DNA of 64,000 nucleotides from Lathyrus oleraceus. Lineage: Eukaryota > Streptophyta > Magnoliopsida > Fabales > Fabaceae. The notes under the pieces are model-generated. The model did not search any database. It saw only the letters and a program-made list of their open reading frames with translations, and was not told the DNA's origin. How positions within the stretch are numbered: position 1 is the first letter of the stretch; each line of letters opens with the position of its first letter. Below are positions 10,932 to 22,612 of this stretch, piece by piece. Both the position numbers and the translations under genes were made by a program. The stretch spans positions 245,823,575 through 245,887,574 of the forward strand of contig NC_066579.1 of NCBI RefSeq assembly GCF_024323335.1, written 5' to 3'.

Positions 10932-11970
10932 AAATTTGGTTTCCTCAACTTGTTAAGGAGTTCAAAACAATACACCGTTTGGTGCAATCCATTACAAATT
11001 TGACAATAGACAATAGGAGCGGGTTGGACTTGTGTTACATGTTGGGTACCTATATTCATCGCCTTCAGCTTTTTCTCTACTTCAGCAGCTATAGTATCTT
11101 CTATACGGATTCTATTGGTTTTCAGCTTTAAATTAATAACCCCTTCCGGTTTACTTACACGTCTGTCGTACAACTCCAAGTGCTCATTAGCAGCAATTGC
11201 TTCAATGATCTTTTTGATGTCGGTGGCTGTTGAGAAATTGGTAGAGCCACCGGTTGCGGTATCAATCAATTATTTGCTCTTTATTTTGAGACCATTCACA
11301 AACATATGCATTTGTTCTGTTGGATCCATATTATGAGTTGGACAGGCTACCAGGACCCTTTTGAAAGTATTGTAGGCGTCTCCCAAGGATTCCCCGTCTT
11401 TCTGCTTAAAATTCAGAATTTCATACCTCTTCCTCAGAAAAACCGACGCTGGAAAATAATCATTTAGGAAGGCTTTTCCATCTCTTCCCAAGATGTAATG
11501 CTACCGGCTAGGAGAGATTAAAACCATTCTTCGGCTTCTTCCGCTAAGGTGAAAGGGAACATTCTCAACTTCTTAGCTTCCTCGGTGTGACCATTAATTT
11601 TTAGAGTGTTGCTCATTGTCAGAAACCTCTGCAAATGCTTGTTTGCATCTTCATTTACCTTTCCAGTGAAATGATTTCTTTTAAGTTGATTAATAGTACT
11701 AGGATGTAACTAGAAATTATCCACATCCACTGGTTGATTGACAATTGTTAATCTTCGAGTTGGTGCATTTGCGCCTCCGTAGTCACCCAACAATCTTTTT
11801 GGTGACGGTGGGTTCTCTCTCATTATTTCGGTCTCTCTCTCTCCGAACCTGAGCCTGAACCTGAATGAATGGAAGGTTATTCTTCTTCTGATTCCAGTCT
11901 TATCAATCGAGCTTGTCTGAGTCTTGCCCGCAAAGTTCTTTCGATTTCTGCGTCAAAAGAAAAATCAGTT
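10928..11970 (-). pseudogene. Cyclops/Athila-like gag N-terminal and capsid part
   Basis: The gag upstream part in several frames, broken by stops and shifts. From right to left: an IERTLRARLRQARLIDKTGI start region (~11.9 kb); RRLTIVNQPVDVDNF and NHFTGKVNEDANKHLQRF, with TEEAKKLRMFPFTLAEEAEEW (~11.5-11.8 kb); FLNDYFPASVFLRKRYEI and the KQKDGESLGDAYNTFKRVL capsid block (11491-11270); and a YCQICNGLHQTVYC zinc-knuckle-like motif near 10.99-11.03 kb. This is the retrotransposon capsid/nucleocapsid protein. At least four stops or shifts make it inactive, while the downstream protease frame stayed open. Confidence 0.75.
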
Positions 11971-12112
11971 GAGGCCTTACCTCGCATACAAATATCAGAC
12001 ACAAATTAGTTGATAATGATAGAAATAAATAAGTAAAAGAACGGAGAATAAATTTTAGTTGCAGAGCAAAAAAATTCAATTGAAATAATTTAAACTTTAT
12101 ATTTGGCAGTCC

Positions 12113-12130
12113 CTGACAACGGCGCCAAAA
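12113..12130 (-). promoter_or_regulatory. Primer-binding site (tRNA-Asp type)
   Basis: The minus strand reads TGGCGCCGTTGTCAGGGA. This is one base off the complement of the 3' end of plant tRNA-Asp (with GCC in place of TCA it would be TGGCGCCGTTGCCGGGGA), the usual Athila/Cyclops primer. It lies directly inside the LTR end, which fixes the element's orientation and boundary. Confidence 0.8.
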
Positions 12131-12131
12131 A

Positions 12132-12358
12132 CTTGATCGGGAAAATAGCAAGTGTACTATTTTGCCAATGTAATAATATGGATGTTTCCCAAATATCGAT
12201 CTCGAGGACTGCGCAATAATATGAGTTCAAATTGAAATTCAATTAAACAAAACAAATAGTTGAAGGTTTGTAATAAGTCACCCTTTAATGGAATTAGAGG
12301 TAATACAGAATAAAGCTTTTACACAATTTGTAAAATTATGCCAAGCACAGACACGCAC
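12132..12358 (-). repeat. Cyclops-like 5' LTR fragment
   Basis: The 3'-terminal ~225 bp of the LTR directly upstream (minus sense) of the tRNA-Asp PBS. It contains the AAAATAGTACACTTGCTATT text common at Athila/Cyclops LTR ends. At 12358 it stops against an Ogre RT fragment, so most of the LTR is missing. Confidence 0.65.
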
Positions 12359-13438
12359 ACTCTAACCTTCAAGGAAACCTCTGACTTCTCGATTGGTGCA
12401 TGGAGCGAGCATTTCTTGTCTCACTCTAACCTTGTTAGGGTCTACCTTAATTCCTTGTTAACTAACAATGAAACCAAGCAATTTCCCTGATTTAACACCA
12501 AACGTGCATTTTGCAGGTTTCATTCATAATCGAAACTTTTTGGGGCATTCAAGCAGCTTCTACAGATTATCCATATGATCATATTCATTTTGAGGTTTGT
12601 CGATCATGTCATCGACATAAACCCCTGTCTTCTTATGCATCATATCATGGAAAAGAGTTACCATTGCTATTTGGTAAGTTGCCCCGGCCTTTTTGAGACC
12701 GAGCGGAATTACCTTGTAGCAAAATGTTCCCCTAAGGAGAAATGAATGTAGTCTTCTCCATATTATATGGAGCCATCTTGATCTGGTTGTATCCTAAAAA
12801 TCCGTCCATGAAGGAGAATACAACAAACGTTGCAGTGTTGTCCACTAGAGTATCAATCATGATAGAGGGAAATCGTCATTCGAAATGACATTGTTTAGAT
12901 CCCTATAGTCAACACACATCCTGACCTTTCCATCCTTCTTAGGCATATGTACAATATTAGCCACCCACTTAAGGTACTTCGCCACTGCGAGAAAACTGGC
13001 GTCACATTATTGTTTGACTTCTTCACGAATCTTCAGATCCATACCTTGTCTTGTTCTTTGAAGTTTTTGTTTTATTGGCGGGCAGTCTGGCTGAAGGGGT
13101 AGCTTGTGCACAACAATGTCAGCGTCTATACCTCACATATCATGGTATGACCATGCAAACACATCCATATATTCTTGTAGTATCTTGACCAACCTCTCTT
13201 TGGCGCTTTCTTCAAGTGTGGTCCTGACCTTAACTTCTTTCTTCTCATCCTCTATGCCAAGTTTGATTCTCTCCACCAGTTCTTGATGTGGCTGAAGGGC
13301 TTTGGACTCATGCTCGAGCAGCCTTGCCAATTCATCGGGGATGTCACAATCTTCCTCACCCTCTTCTTCTGCTTGGTAGATATGGAACTCAAAGTTATGA
13401 GAGGGAGTATAGTCATTGGATTCAACGGGTTTATCGAT
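12359..13438 (-). pseudogene. Diverged Ogre reverse transcriptase fragment
   Basis: Minus-strand RT remnant from a third Ogre family. From right to left: an acidic exon start (EGEEDCDIPDELARLLEHE), RLVKILQEYMDVFAWSYHDM, then a stop, PIKQKLQRTRQG, MPKKDGKVRMCVDYRDLN (~12.9-12.95 kb), and further left the FSFMDGF, MPFGL and ...DDM.. regions in other frames down to about 12.36 kb. Many stops and shifts. A short intron-like tail follows on the right (13439-13665). The LTRs of this element are not in the window. Confidence 0.75.
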
Positions 13439-13665
13439 TATTCTACATGTTTAAATGATTGATTTTTTAGAAAAATTAAAAATGAAATATGCAAAAAGGA
13501 AAAAAGATTTTGTTTTGAAAAAAATTGCCATTCTCTGAAAATAAAGCAACAAATGAACAATAACTATTGTACAAAATGTCTTTTTATTTATCAATAATTA
13601 TTATTTTGAAAATAAAAAGTGGCCTTACAACATGATCCATTAGCCTTGGGAAGAACTAAGGATTT
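13439..13665 (-). other. Ogre intron remnant next to RT fragment
   Basis: AT-rich, stop-filled sequence that follows the order seen in the A and B introns, including a GCCTTGGGAAG-like block near 13650. It continues the RT fragment to its left. Ogre C's LTR takes over at about 13665; the exact joint is not visible. Confidence 0.4.
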
Positions 13666-14346
13666 AAAATAAAAACAAATTTGGAGCATCATGGTTCAAG
13701 TTATGAACATTTGAAGGTGGGTGTTTTAAATTCATCAAAATCTCAACACTTAGAAAATTTTCTAAAAGTGTTTCAAGTCAGAATTTGCAAAAAAGTTCAT
13801 GGCAATTTTAAGGTGTGCTAGAAGCTTAATTTAAAAATACCTTAAACATGAAAATTGTTCTTTGATCTTTCATCTTTCCATTGATACAAAGTTTGTGTAG
13901 TTTGGGGAAACATGCATCAAGTTATAGTCGTGACAAGATGAATGCATGGCCATGCATTAACCTTGAAATGAAGACATGCACCAACCGAGCCTTGCACAAT
14001 TTGATTCAAATGGACAAACATGTTCCATTACTATCACACACACCATTGTGTCCTTCCCCTAAAAGGCCCAAACAAGGAGATTTACATGCACACTCATGTC
14101 TCCATGTATTTGGCCAAAAGGAGAAAAAGGAAAGAATGCAAACTTGTTGATTCCATTCCCTCTCACGTTCCAGCTTGCCCATGTTTTCTCCACCCCATTT
14201 ACCTTGACCAAAATTCACACAAACACTCCTTGAATCAGCATGAAACGCACCATGCTACCTCACTCTCATTTTTCACTTAAACTTCCAAACTCGCCCCTTA
14301 ACAGATTTCCAACCTTGGCCAACACTTCACCTCACTCTACACACTT

Positions 14347-14353
14347 TATATAA
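14347..14353 (+). promoter_or_regulatory. TATA box of Ogre C LTR
   Basis: TATATAA in the sequence ACTTTATATAACACC, followed within 30 bp by a C/A-rich start region. It is the best promoter candidate in this LTR; the start of R would be near 14380. Confidence 0.5.
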
Positions 14354-14369
14354 CACCCTCATACTCTAA

Positions 14370-14372
<3 letters not shown>

Positions 14373-14413
<41 letters not shown>
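14373..14413. repeat. (CA)n microsatellite
   Basis: About 20 perfect CA units directly downstream of the LTR TATA box. It would fall at or near the transcript start. Confidence 0.95.
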
Positions 14414-14416
<3 letters not shown>

Positions 14417-17400
14417 AAGAGAGAGAAACCAGATCTGTCCATTTAAGCTTTCAAGAAGTTTTCCCATTTTGAAGCTCTCCTCTCTTCATTTCTCTTGTTC
14501 CATCCCTATTATTTGAAGACCATAAAGCATCGTTGGTGGGGTTTCTGAAGTTGTAAGCAAGCACAATAGGCAGTGGACCTTCTCCACTAGGTAAGCTTCT
14601 TTTCTCTCCATCTTCTTCATTCTAGATCTAAAAATGCCATGAATTGTTTACATACATTGCATATGGTTGAATTAAGATGATGTTTCTTGCTTGCTTGATT
14701 GGATATTTGATGATTGAAGTTGCTGAAATTTATGAAAACAAATGTGTTTTCTTGACTTTCGTGCTAGTTTTCTCCATGTTTAATCCATCATTTTGAGATT
14801 TGCTTGACATGGTTGTGTTCTACTCTATGAGATCTACATTTTTGCTTTTTATTTCATTTGATTTCATGGATTATGGATGCATTTGTATGAGCTTGAAGTT
14901 GATGGGTAGAGAAGCATGGAGCTAGGGTTTAGGTCGTGCATTAGTTTGGTATGAGGTTAAAGATGATGCATGATCTCTTTTGATTGGCTAGATTGTTTTG
15001 TTGTCTTTTGTGACTTAAGTGAGTGTGACTGGTGATACCGTGTTACATGATTTTTGTGTTTTTTTTGTTTTATTTTAAAATGTCACGCTGATTAAATCAG
15101 ATTTAAGTGGAATTGGATCATGGGCCTAACGCATTCACTTTTCCCACCCTTAGCTTTTGAGGCCCATTGGCATGTTAACTATTTTTCAGTTCATTCTCAT
15201 TTTACTGTTGCAACCCCTTATGCCAGTTGACTTCATTTTATTTCTTTTTGTTTTATTTTATTTTCTGATTTTATTTTAATACTTCCAATACTAAAAAAAT
15301 TCACCAAAAACTCATGATTATTATACTTTAGGATGTTATTTAATTTCCTATATTTTTTTATTTTATTTTTCTAATTGATTTGGTATTTTATTTTTATTTT
15401 ACTATAAAATGTGTTTGGTTTGGTCTAGTTTGTGAATAAGGGCTTGATTCTTGATGTTTCCCTTTAAGTTTTAATCCCAATTTTTGCACACACTAAGGCA
15501 CATGTATATAGGACCCTTGAGTGTTAATTTTATGGCTTGATCATTCATTTTGGTTTATTTTTAAATTTATTTTTGATGCCTAACTTGTATGATTAATAAT
15601 GGTTTGTGATGCTTGATGTTTGATACCATTTTGAACTTGTTCTTGAGCCCATATTATGGGATTTTTTAGACACATATATGCTTAGGGTTTGAGTTTGTAT
15701 TTGAGGTCCTTTGGTATTAAATTGATGCATGGCTTTTGTGTTTTTAATGAGCCTCGATTGCTTGCTTACTCATTAGGGTACTTATGGACAATTGTTGATT
15801 GTTTGAGTTGCTTATTGACCACACTCTTAGGCACATGTTAGAACACTTGTAAGTGGATGACTTCATGGCGATTTTTTAATTTTTCACCTATTTTTGGATC
15901 CTCCTAAGTACTTCACATGTGTGGTACAATGCATGCCTAATTGATTGGATTTTGTTTGCTTTGTTTGTTTGTTTAGAGAATGCACTTGTAAAACCATTTA
16001 GGGTTTGTTGTTATATCTTGTTCTTTATTGAGATACCATGAGGTAGAGACCCTTTACTATATTTTATAGGTCACTCCATGTTCTTTTGATTGTGTTCATA
16101 ATTGAGTGCCACTTCTAATGTTTGCTTGCCCACTTTGTGATCTTTCCTTAAGCATACCTTGTCCTATGACTTCTTAATGCTTGGTTGGTTTAAATTATTG
16201 ATGAAACATGTCATTTGATTCTTACTTATGTGTTTTTGATACCCCATTTACATGTACCATTCTCATTTTTGTTTAACATGATGCTTTGTTCCATTTAGAG
16301 GCATGTTTAGGTTTCACCATGTCCATCTTTTGCTCCCATCTTTGAGTACGATTTGATGTGATACCTTGGTGATGATTATAGGTATTTCATGTGTGATTAT
16401 TAGATGTCTAAGCTACTTACCTCTCTTGTTTATTTCCTAATTCTATACCTTATACCCATTCTTCCTTGTTAGGAATAGTTGACTTCTTTTGCTGACTTGG
16501 ATGAATGCTTGTTTACTTTGATGCTTATGCCTTTGAATTCAATTCTTGTTTGAATTTTTGATATGCTATAGAGACATGTTTAAGTTTATTATCTTGTTCA
16601 TGTTTGTCTCTTATTTATTCACAATGTCCCTTCTCTTTTTTCTTTGCTTGTTAGCACCTAGATTAGAGGACTAATTTCCAATTAGAGTTGTTTGTGACCT
16701 TACCTTTGCGCAAGTTTGTGACATCTTTTTCCCAAGCATGGTTAATTGATGATGATGAATTTGTTGTGCCTTAGTTGCTAACTTGTATGTCTTCTCATCT
16801 TCTTCACTTCAATTCACCTTCACATGCCATGTTAAGTTAAGCACCCCATACTTTTAGCCTTATATGCTAGCTTGTTTAAGTGCCTACTTTCTTTTGGGCT
16901 TTCTAATGCCAAAACCTCTTGTGCATGACCCTTAGGGTTTTATTTGGCATGTATAAATTCTTACTTTTATGATGCTTTTCTTCCCCATGAATGTTTGATG
17001 ACATGCTCCTTGCTTGAGTTTTGTTTGCAGTTTACTTGAGCCTTGTCTCTCATTACCATGACTAGTTAAGTTTTGATGTGTAACATGAAATGTTTGTGAT
17101 AAGTTGAGATAACTTAAAGCATGTTTAAACTTAGGTGTTTACCTCTTCTCCTTTATTTTCTTGCTTTCTTTGGCATTATTTGAAGTTGTGACTTCTAATT
17201 GCTTGTTTGCTCTCCTACTTTCCTAGTTAGATGATTTTCTCTTCTTCTTGACCTATGTTGCCTTGTTTAAGGTAAGAATAAGTTGACAAAATGTTAGGAC
17301 CAGTAGGTTCGGCTTGTTTTATTGTGTTCTCATAACATGTTCATTTGGTTGGTTAACCTTTGTTTTTGAGCTTTACTTTCTTACTTGTTCAAGTAGGATA

Positions 17401-17701
17401 GTTCTTAGGTTAGGGGATGTTAATCTCTTGTATGACTTAACTCTCTCCCTCTATGGTTTGATGTGTGATTATTTAATTACAATCTCTTCTCTTATCTTGC
17501 CATGTTGAAATGAATGCTACTTGTTTAAGTTCTCTTTGCGTTATCTTTAGTCTTGGTTTGTTATTTGCATAGGTTTTTACCTAATTGCATGTTCTTTCAT
17601 CTTTGATGCTTGCTTGTTTAAGTAAGTATTGCTTTAGGTATCTTGTTTAAGGGTCTATGTGTGAGTAAGTCTTTACTTCTCATTTGATGTGTCATTATTT
17701 A

Positions 17702-17706
17702 ATTAC
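17702..17706. repeat. Left target-site duplication of Ogre B (ATTAC)
   Basis: ATTAC directly before TGTTGCGGGG of the B 3' LTR, identical to 31362-31366 directly after the other LTR terminus. A 5-bp duplication is normal for Ty3/gypsy integrase. Confidence 0.9.
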
Positions 17707-19848
17707 TGTTGCGGGGTATTCGTTACCGTTAGAGATATTGACTAAATCCAAGGTAAATCATACAAGTCGAGTCGCCACCGCACTTTTATTTATCCAAAGG
17801 AATGGTTAGAAAGCGAACAAAAACCTAAAAGTTTTATCGAATCAAAAACTAGTAAAAATGTCAGAGATCTGGGTAAGGGGGTTGGTTATGCAATGGGAAG
17901 GTGTTAGGCACCCAAAGCATCCTAGGTACTCCTAGGGAGCCCTTTTCACATTTGTTGCAAAGGTTGTTGTTTTTGTGAAAATTTATTTGTGCAAACATGA
18001 TTGAAGGGATGAGAAAAGCGTGTATGTTTATCTAATGTACTACTTACTAAAAGAAGGGTCAACAGAAAATGACTCGCACGGATGTCGCATCCACTGCATA
18101 CGTATCTCATCTGAATCTGAGAATCAGAGTCTTCGTAGCTCGGCTACCTATGGGTTAAAGAGGAGTTTGCTCGGTAAGACATCGCATCTTATGCCTACGT
18201 ATCTCATCTGGAATGAGAATCAGAGCGAAACGTAGTTCGACTAACTACGGGGTAAGGGTTGAACGACGTTACTTCGGAATCTACCGGATGCTCGACCTTT
18301 GGAGACTTACTCGCCTGTAGTAGAAGGAGTAAATGTGTTCTTAGGAGAAGAAAAATCAATGAGTTGTTGGTGTTTTAGGGATGTTTATGCAAAAGGGCAG
18401 TCATAGATGAAGGAACCGCGTTACCTTAATTGACATGCCACGAGAGGCTATACGAAACCTAAGAAAGCGGTAAAAGGCGGGAAAAATAAAAGGATCGCGA
18501 GATCTACCGTACGGATAAGGATCCGAAGTAGCAGCAACTAAGAAATAAGAAAACCAAAGACTCTCCCAAGCTAAACATCACCAAAGAAAGCCAGTCAGTA
18601 CAGGTAATCGGAATAAACCTCCAGGTGGTATCCCACAAATAAAGTGGAATACCAAGCGAGCTATCCCTACAAGAGTATGTGAGCCCTCACAAACACTCAA
18701 CAAACAGGTTAGAGTAATATGACGGAATCAGGAGAAAACAATGCCATAACAAACAGAAAACAAGTTAGAGCAAACAGGAAAAAACAGTTATTGTCGCGAT
18801 CGCTGCTGCATCGCCTAGCGAAAGCTTAGCGAAGCTTCGCTGCGTGCTCGCCTAGCGAAGGTTCTAGCGAGCGCCTGCGGGTTTTGGGTTTCCCCTTGAT
18901 AACAGTATGATTTTAGGGACTCCAAACCCTATGGCATCCATCTCAGAAATTAAGTGATCAAAACATTCAAGGTATTGTTTACATTCATGCATATCTAAAC
19001 CCGTGGGCAAAACTGAACGATACCTCATACATTCAGAGCATTCAAATTAAAAGCAGTGGGAATAAGGGCTAACCTGATTAGAGAGACCGATGAAAATCGA
19101 ACGGCACGGCTGGGTTTGCAAGGCAATGTTAGGGTTTGCGTGAGGCGGAGGTGAAAAAAGTGTGTGAGTCAGAGTGAACTTCTCAGAGCTGCCTGGAGGT
19201 TGTTGCAGATTAGTTCGCAGGTTTCCCTTCTCTTCTCTGTATGTCTCTCTCTTTTTCTCCAGGGTTTGTAATAGTCTCCACCCTCCCTTTTCTCAAATGA
19301 AGCTCTGGTATTTATAACCTGATTTTGGTGGCTTGGTGGGCTCAGAATCAAGCCCAATTTTTTTTGTTATTTTCCAAAATGTGCGCGCTTCGCCTAGCGA
19401 AGGATCTGCTCGCTTAGCGAGCATGACAGTTCCTTTCGCTTAGCGAACCAGTCTGCTCGCCTAGCGAGCATGACAACTCAGAGACAGATTTTTGCTCCTT
19501 CCAGATTAGCATTTTGAATGATGAATAGATCCCATTGGAACATGTTGGAAGTAACCCACGTCATTCCCTTGTATTGACTGATCAACCGAATAGAATCCAC
19601 AAAGTGTCTTGGATGATACTCAAGCTTCAAACAAAAGATGTTAGTGACACATTTTTGTGCTTTTGGTTAGTAAACAAAAATAAGAGAAACAATGATATAT
19701 AATTCAAGCATGCTTGGTGATCTCAAACCAATCACAAGGAGTCCCACCCAAAGGCAAAGGGAACCAAGATGCTTATGATCCTTGAGGCTATGCAAATGCA
19801 ATGTTATGATGCCATGGGGGATGTTAGGGCCAAAATTGGGGTCTTACA
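17707..19848 (-). repeat. Ogre B 3' LTR (complete)
   Basis: 2142 bp. The minus strand starts TGTAAGACCCC at 19848 and ends in CCCCGCAACA at 17707. From 18034 on it matches the other LTR (29548-31361). The last 327 bp, with the AGTA hairpin (17921-17936), the GGTGTTAGGCACC box and a relic PBS (17769-17777), exist only in this copy. Two clusters of CGCCTAGCGA/CGCTTAGCGA palindromes lie at 18801-18872 and 19387-19471. Confidence 0.92.
19309..19316 (-). promoter_or_regulatory. TATA box of Ogre B 3' LTR
   Basis: The minus strand reads TATAAATA within GGTTATAAATACC. The same box is at 30822-30829 in the 5' LTR. It splits the LTR into ~0.53 kb of U3 and ~1.6 kb of R/U5. Confidence 0.65.
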
Positions 19849-19861
19849 GATGCCCTTATTT
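19849..19861 (-). promoter_or_regulatory. Polypurine tract of Ogre B
   Basis: The minus strand reads AAATAAGGGCATC directly before TGTAAGACCCC. This is the plus-strand DNA primer site, equivalent to AAATAGGGGCAGC in D and AGGGGCAGC in E. A 7-bp inverted repeat (19867-19873/19913-19919) lies just upstream in element sense. Confidence 0.8.
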
Positions 19862-22612
19862 AAGGTCATTCTAGCCGGAGAAGGGAAGGTTAAAATCTTC
19901 GTCTCGACGAGGTAGAATGGGCTTAAATAATAACAAAGAGACGAATTTTGGTCCCTAAGAGACCTCATGATGCAAATGTATGTATGCAAAAGGATAAAAC
20001 TTTGTGGGGTTATGTATCCACAAAGAAGTAAAGATCAGGAGGATTTGACAATCCATATGAGTGATATGTTCCATGGGACAAAATCCTGGGGACTCTTATG
20101 GGGATAAGAAAGAAATGCGTGAGCAGGGCACGACTCAAAGCTTGCGGGAACAAAATTCTAAAGGGAATATGTCCATTGGAAAGACTCGAGCTGACTCGAA
20201 GATGCAGGTGTTGGGGAATATGCCAATACAGCAAAAACTATCCACAACGGATACTTCGGATAAAATCCGGATGAAAACAATCCACTAAGGGACTTCGCTG
20301 GGGATGTCTAAAAAGACTCTCCTGGGGAAGCAGCGGGACGAGGTATTACCGGTTACTGGGTAATAAGCTCAAAGAGACATGTGATCTGAACACCAAGTAT
20401 GAGGGCGAGAGATACAACATGCTCAGGAAGAGATGAATATCCAAGACCGGTATAAGGGTGATAGATATCAATCGACCAAATCATATGAGGAAGACCTAAA
20501 AAGGTATATCTCAACTCAGGAAAATCTGACTCCACAGGGGACAAAAAGTCATAATAGGGAGCAGAGAGGAAGGAACACCAGGGATACCGGTTACTGGGCA
20601 TATAATAGGTGACCAACCAAGGCGTGAATTGGGGAATATTCCCTAAACACTCATCACCCACAAGAGGGCTAAAAGCAAACTCGATTACAGGATGGATAGT
20701 CGACACCACAAAGGGGATACGAATCTTACTCGATTGGGGAAGAACAAAGCTTCGACCAAAGAGTGCATGAGATACATCATCTATTACCGTTAGAATGTAG
20801 ATAATATACTCGCATGGGCGATTATCCACAACCGGTTACTAGGTTAATAAAGGATAAATCGACCGAAAAGAAAAGGCATCGGGATACCGAAACCAGGTAT
20901 ATAATGATGACCAATTCAGGAGAGAAACAATCGTCACCAACAACAACAGGGTAGACGAGAGATGACCCGCTGGGGATAAATTGCGTAATCAGGGCAATTA
21001 TCCAAGCAGATGAGGGGATATCATCACCGAATATTGGATGAAGATAACTGTCACCAATTAAAGATGAGCAAAAAAATAGTTACTCTGCAAAAAGGGAAGA
21101 AATAGGGTTTACAACTACCGGTATGAGGGTAGAGAACCACGGACTCCGTCGGGGATAATAATTACTAATTATTGAGCAATTATTCATTTACCACGGGGAA
21201 ACAGGAAAAGAGTCTCAAGAGACCGATCTAGGATCAAACTAGAGAGGCCCAACAAATCAAGACTTGTCCCGGTGAGGATATAACTCAATGGGGAAACCCA
21301 TCCCAATATATGTGTTGGGAAGGAACAAAAACAATCAACATCTGCGAGGATATAACCCGGTGGGGAATATGGAAGAAAGGATAGACGCTTTCTGCCTATG
21401 AAGCTGACTCTATATGGAGAGATCAGACACACACATCTGCTTGGGGAAATATATCACCAAATAGCAGGAGACAGCAAACAACGATATATGGCAAAGAATG
21501 CAACATGAATATCTGAATGTTATAATTATGCATGTATATGCGTGGTTTATGTATGATGTATGCTGACAAACAGACATATCTAACACAACCAGGTCCAGGA
21601 ATCAACCACCCGATACTACATCTCAAGAGAGAAAGCCAAGTTCATCGGAGAGTATCCAATCTGTTGGGGATCAGAGATACCAGGAAGCAAAGAACTCTGC
21701 AGGGGATGAATCATCAATCATTCCAGCTGGGGACGAGAGTTATCACAAACAAGGTCCACCACACCAACAACTCTACTGGGGAATCTACCCGAGGAGATAA
21801 AGGATTTATCGGGATCAACCACCAAATACCGCTCTTGCCCAAAAAGATCCAAGATGCTGAGGAAGAAAGATTGCTACTCTGCTGAAGGGAAGAGAGGTGA
21901 CTCTCAACAAGCAATCCACTTGGTTGGATAAACTACAAAAGGTTCCGGAGGGAGGGGATACAGTCATGCCAGGAATATGGACAAAAATCTTACCCTGTTG
22001 GGGATCGTACCACCCTTGGGAGAGCACTGAGGATCTCCTAAGTATCCTTTCGTCATTGTGAATGTTCACTTTGTTTAAAAACAAATTATGAAAAATTTGA
22101 TTGTTTAAAACAATGACATTTTCTCAATCAAAACATGCAAAACATTTGTTGAATAGAAACAGATAAGAGTGCCAATAATTGGATAAAAGGCTCAAATGTA
22201 TTTGATAGAATGGTAGTCTGGGAATGGCAAGACTCCATAGATCTTTACAAATTTGAAATTGGTGATATATATTAGAAAAGGGGCTACATTGAACTTAATG
22301 ACCATTTCTCCACCAATTCTGAATCCGATGTATTTGAAGCTTTGGTCGATAATGAGCAAGAATCTCTGACGGACGACAGTTATAGAACAAAGTCTTGTCA
22401 GGATGCAGTTACTTGCCAAATCCCTAATTTTTGCCTAGATTGCCCCAGGATGAGGTACTCAATCTAGCGGGGATACATATATCATTATATATTTTTTGTG
22501 TCTCTAACTTTTGCCTGGATCGCCCTTTCGGGTTTTCAATCCACCGAGACGCTCATTTTTGCCTAAGCCGCGCTTTCGGGTTTTCAACTTAGCGAGCTAT
22601 TCAGTTTTTTTT
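19862..22612 (-). other. Ogre B 3' untranslated region
   Basis: About 2.75 kb between the end of integrase and the PPT. Degenerate repeats of two kinds fill it: CTGGGGA-type (on the minus strand TCCCCAG followed by a CAGAGT-like run) and ACCGGTTACTGGGTA-type (20348, 20583, 20831 and others). A 158-codon element-sense ORF at 20353-20829 is partly shared with E (60858-60935). The stretch next to pol (22435-22592) holds three hairpins. No standard gene is here. Confidence 0.75.
22435..22592 (-). ncRNA. Hairpin array after Ogre B pol (3 stem-loops)
   Basis: Three stem-loops in element sense. Arms: 22563-22570/22585-22592 (8 bp, two G-U pairs), 22516-22522/22537-22543 (7 bp, one G-U pair), 22435-22442/22460-22467 (8 bp, perfect). 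The first two loops carry AAAA then CCC-GAAA-GGG (or GCG). Each stem is followed by GGCAAAA. The arms differ between copies but still pair. E has four like these at 58132-58327. Candidate structured RNA; no function is known to me. Confidence 0.6.

Larger units (their letters stand above)
9546..12358 (-). mobile_element. Cyclops/Athila-like element: 5' LTR end, PBS, gag-pro
   Basis: Minus-strand Athila-lineage element. Its pol is missing to the left, replaced by the 3'-UTR fragment at 9545. It is colinear with the integrase and env-position remnants at 4.8-6.1 kb on the same strand, so all these pieces probably come from one element broken by later insertions and a deletion. The LTR is cut at about 12358 against an Ogre RT fragment. 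Confidence 0.7.
13666..17706 (+). repeat. Ogre C 5' LTR, part 1 (U3, R, start of U5)
   Basis: About 4.0 kb of non-coding, T-rich sequence. A TATATAA box at 14347-14353 is followed by a (CA)n run. Downstream the text is rich in TTGCTTG/CTTGTTTAAGT repeats. A 226-bp period is visible at the end: ATTTAATTAC at 17471 and 17697. Ogre B splits the LTR at 17706. The ORFs inside are random. Confidence 0.65.
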
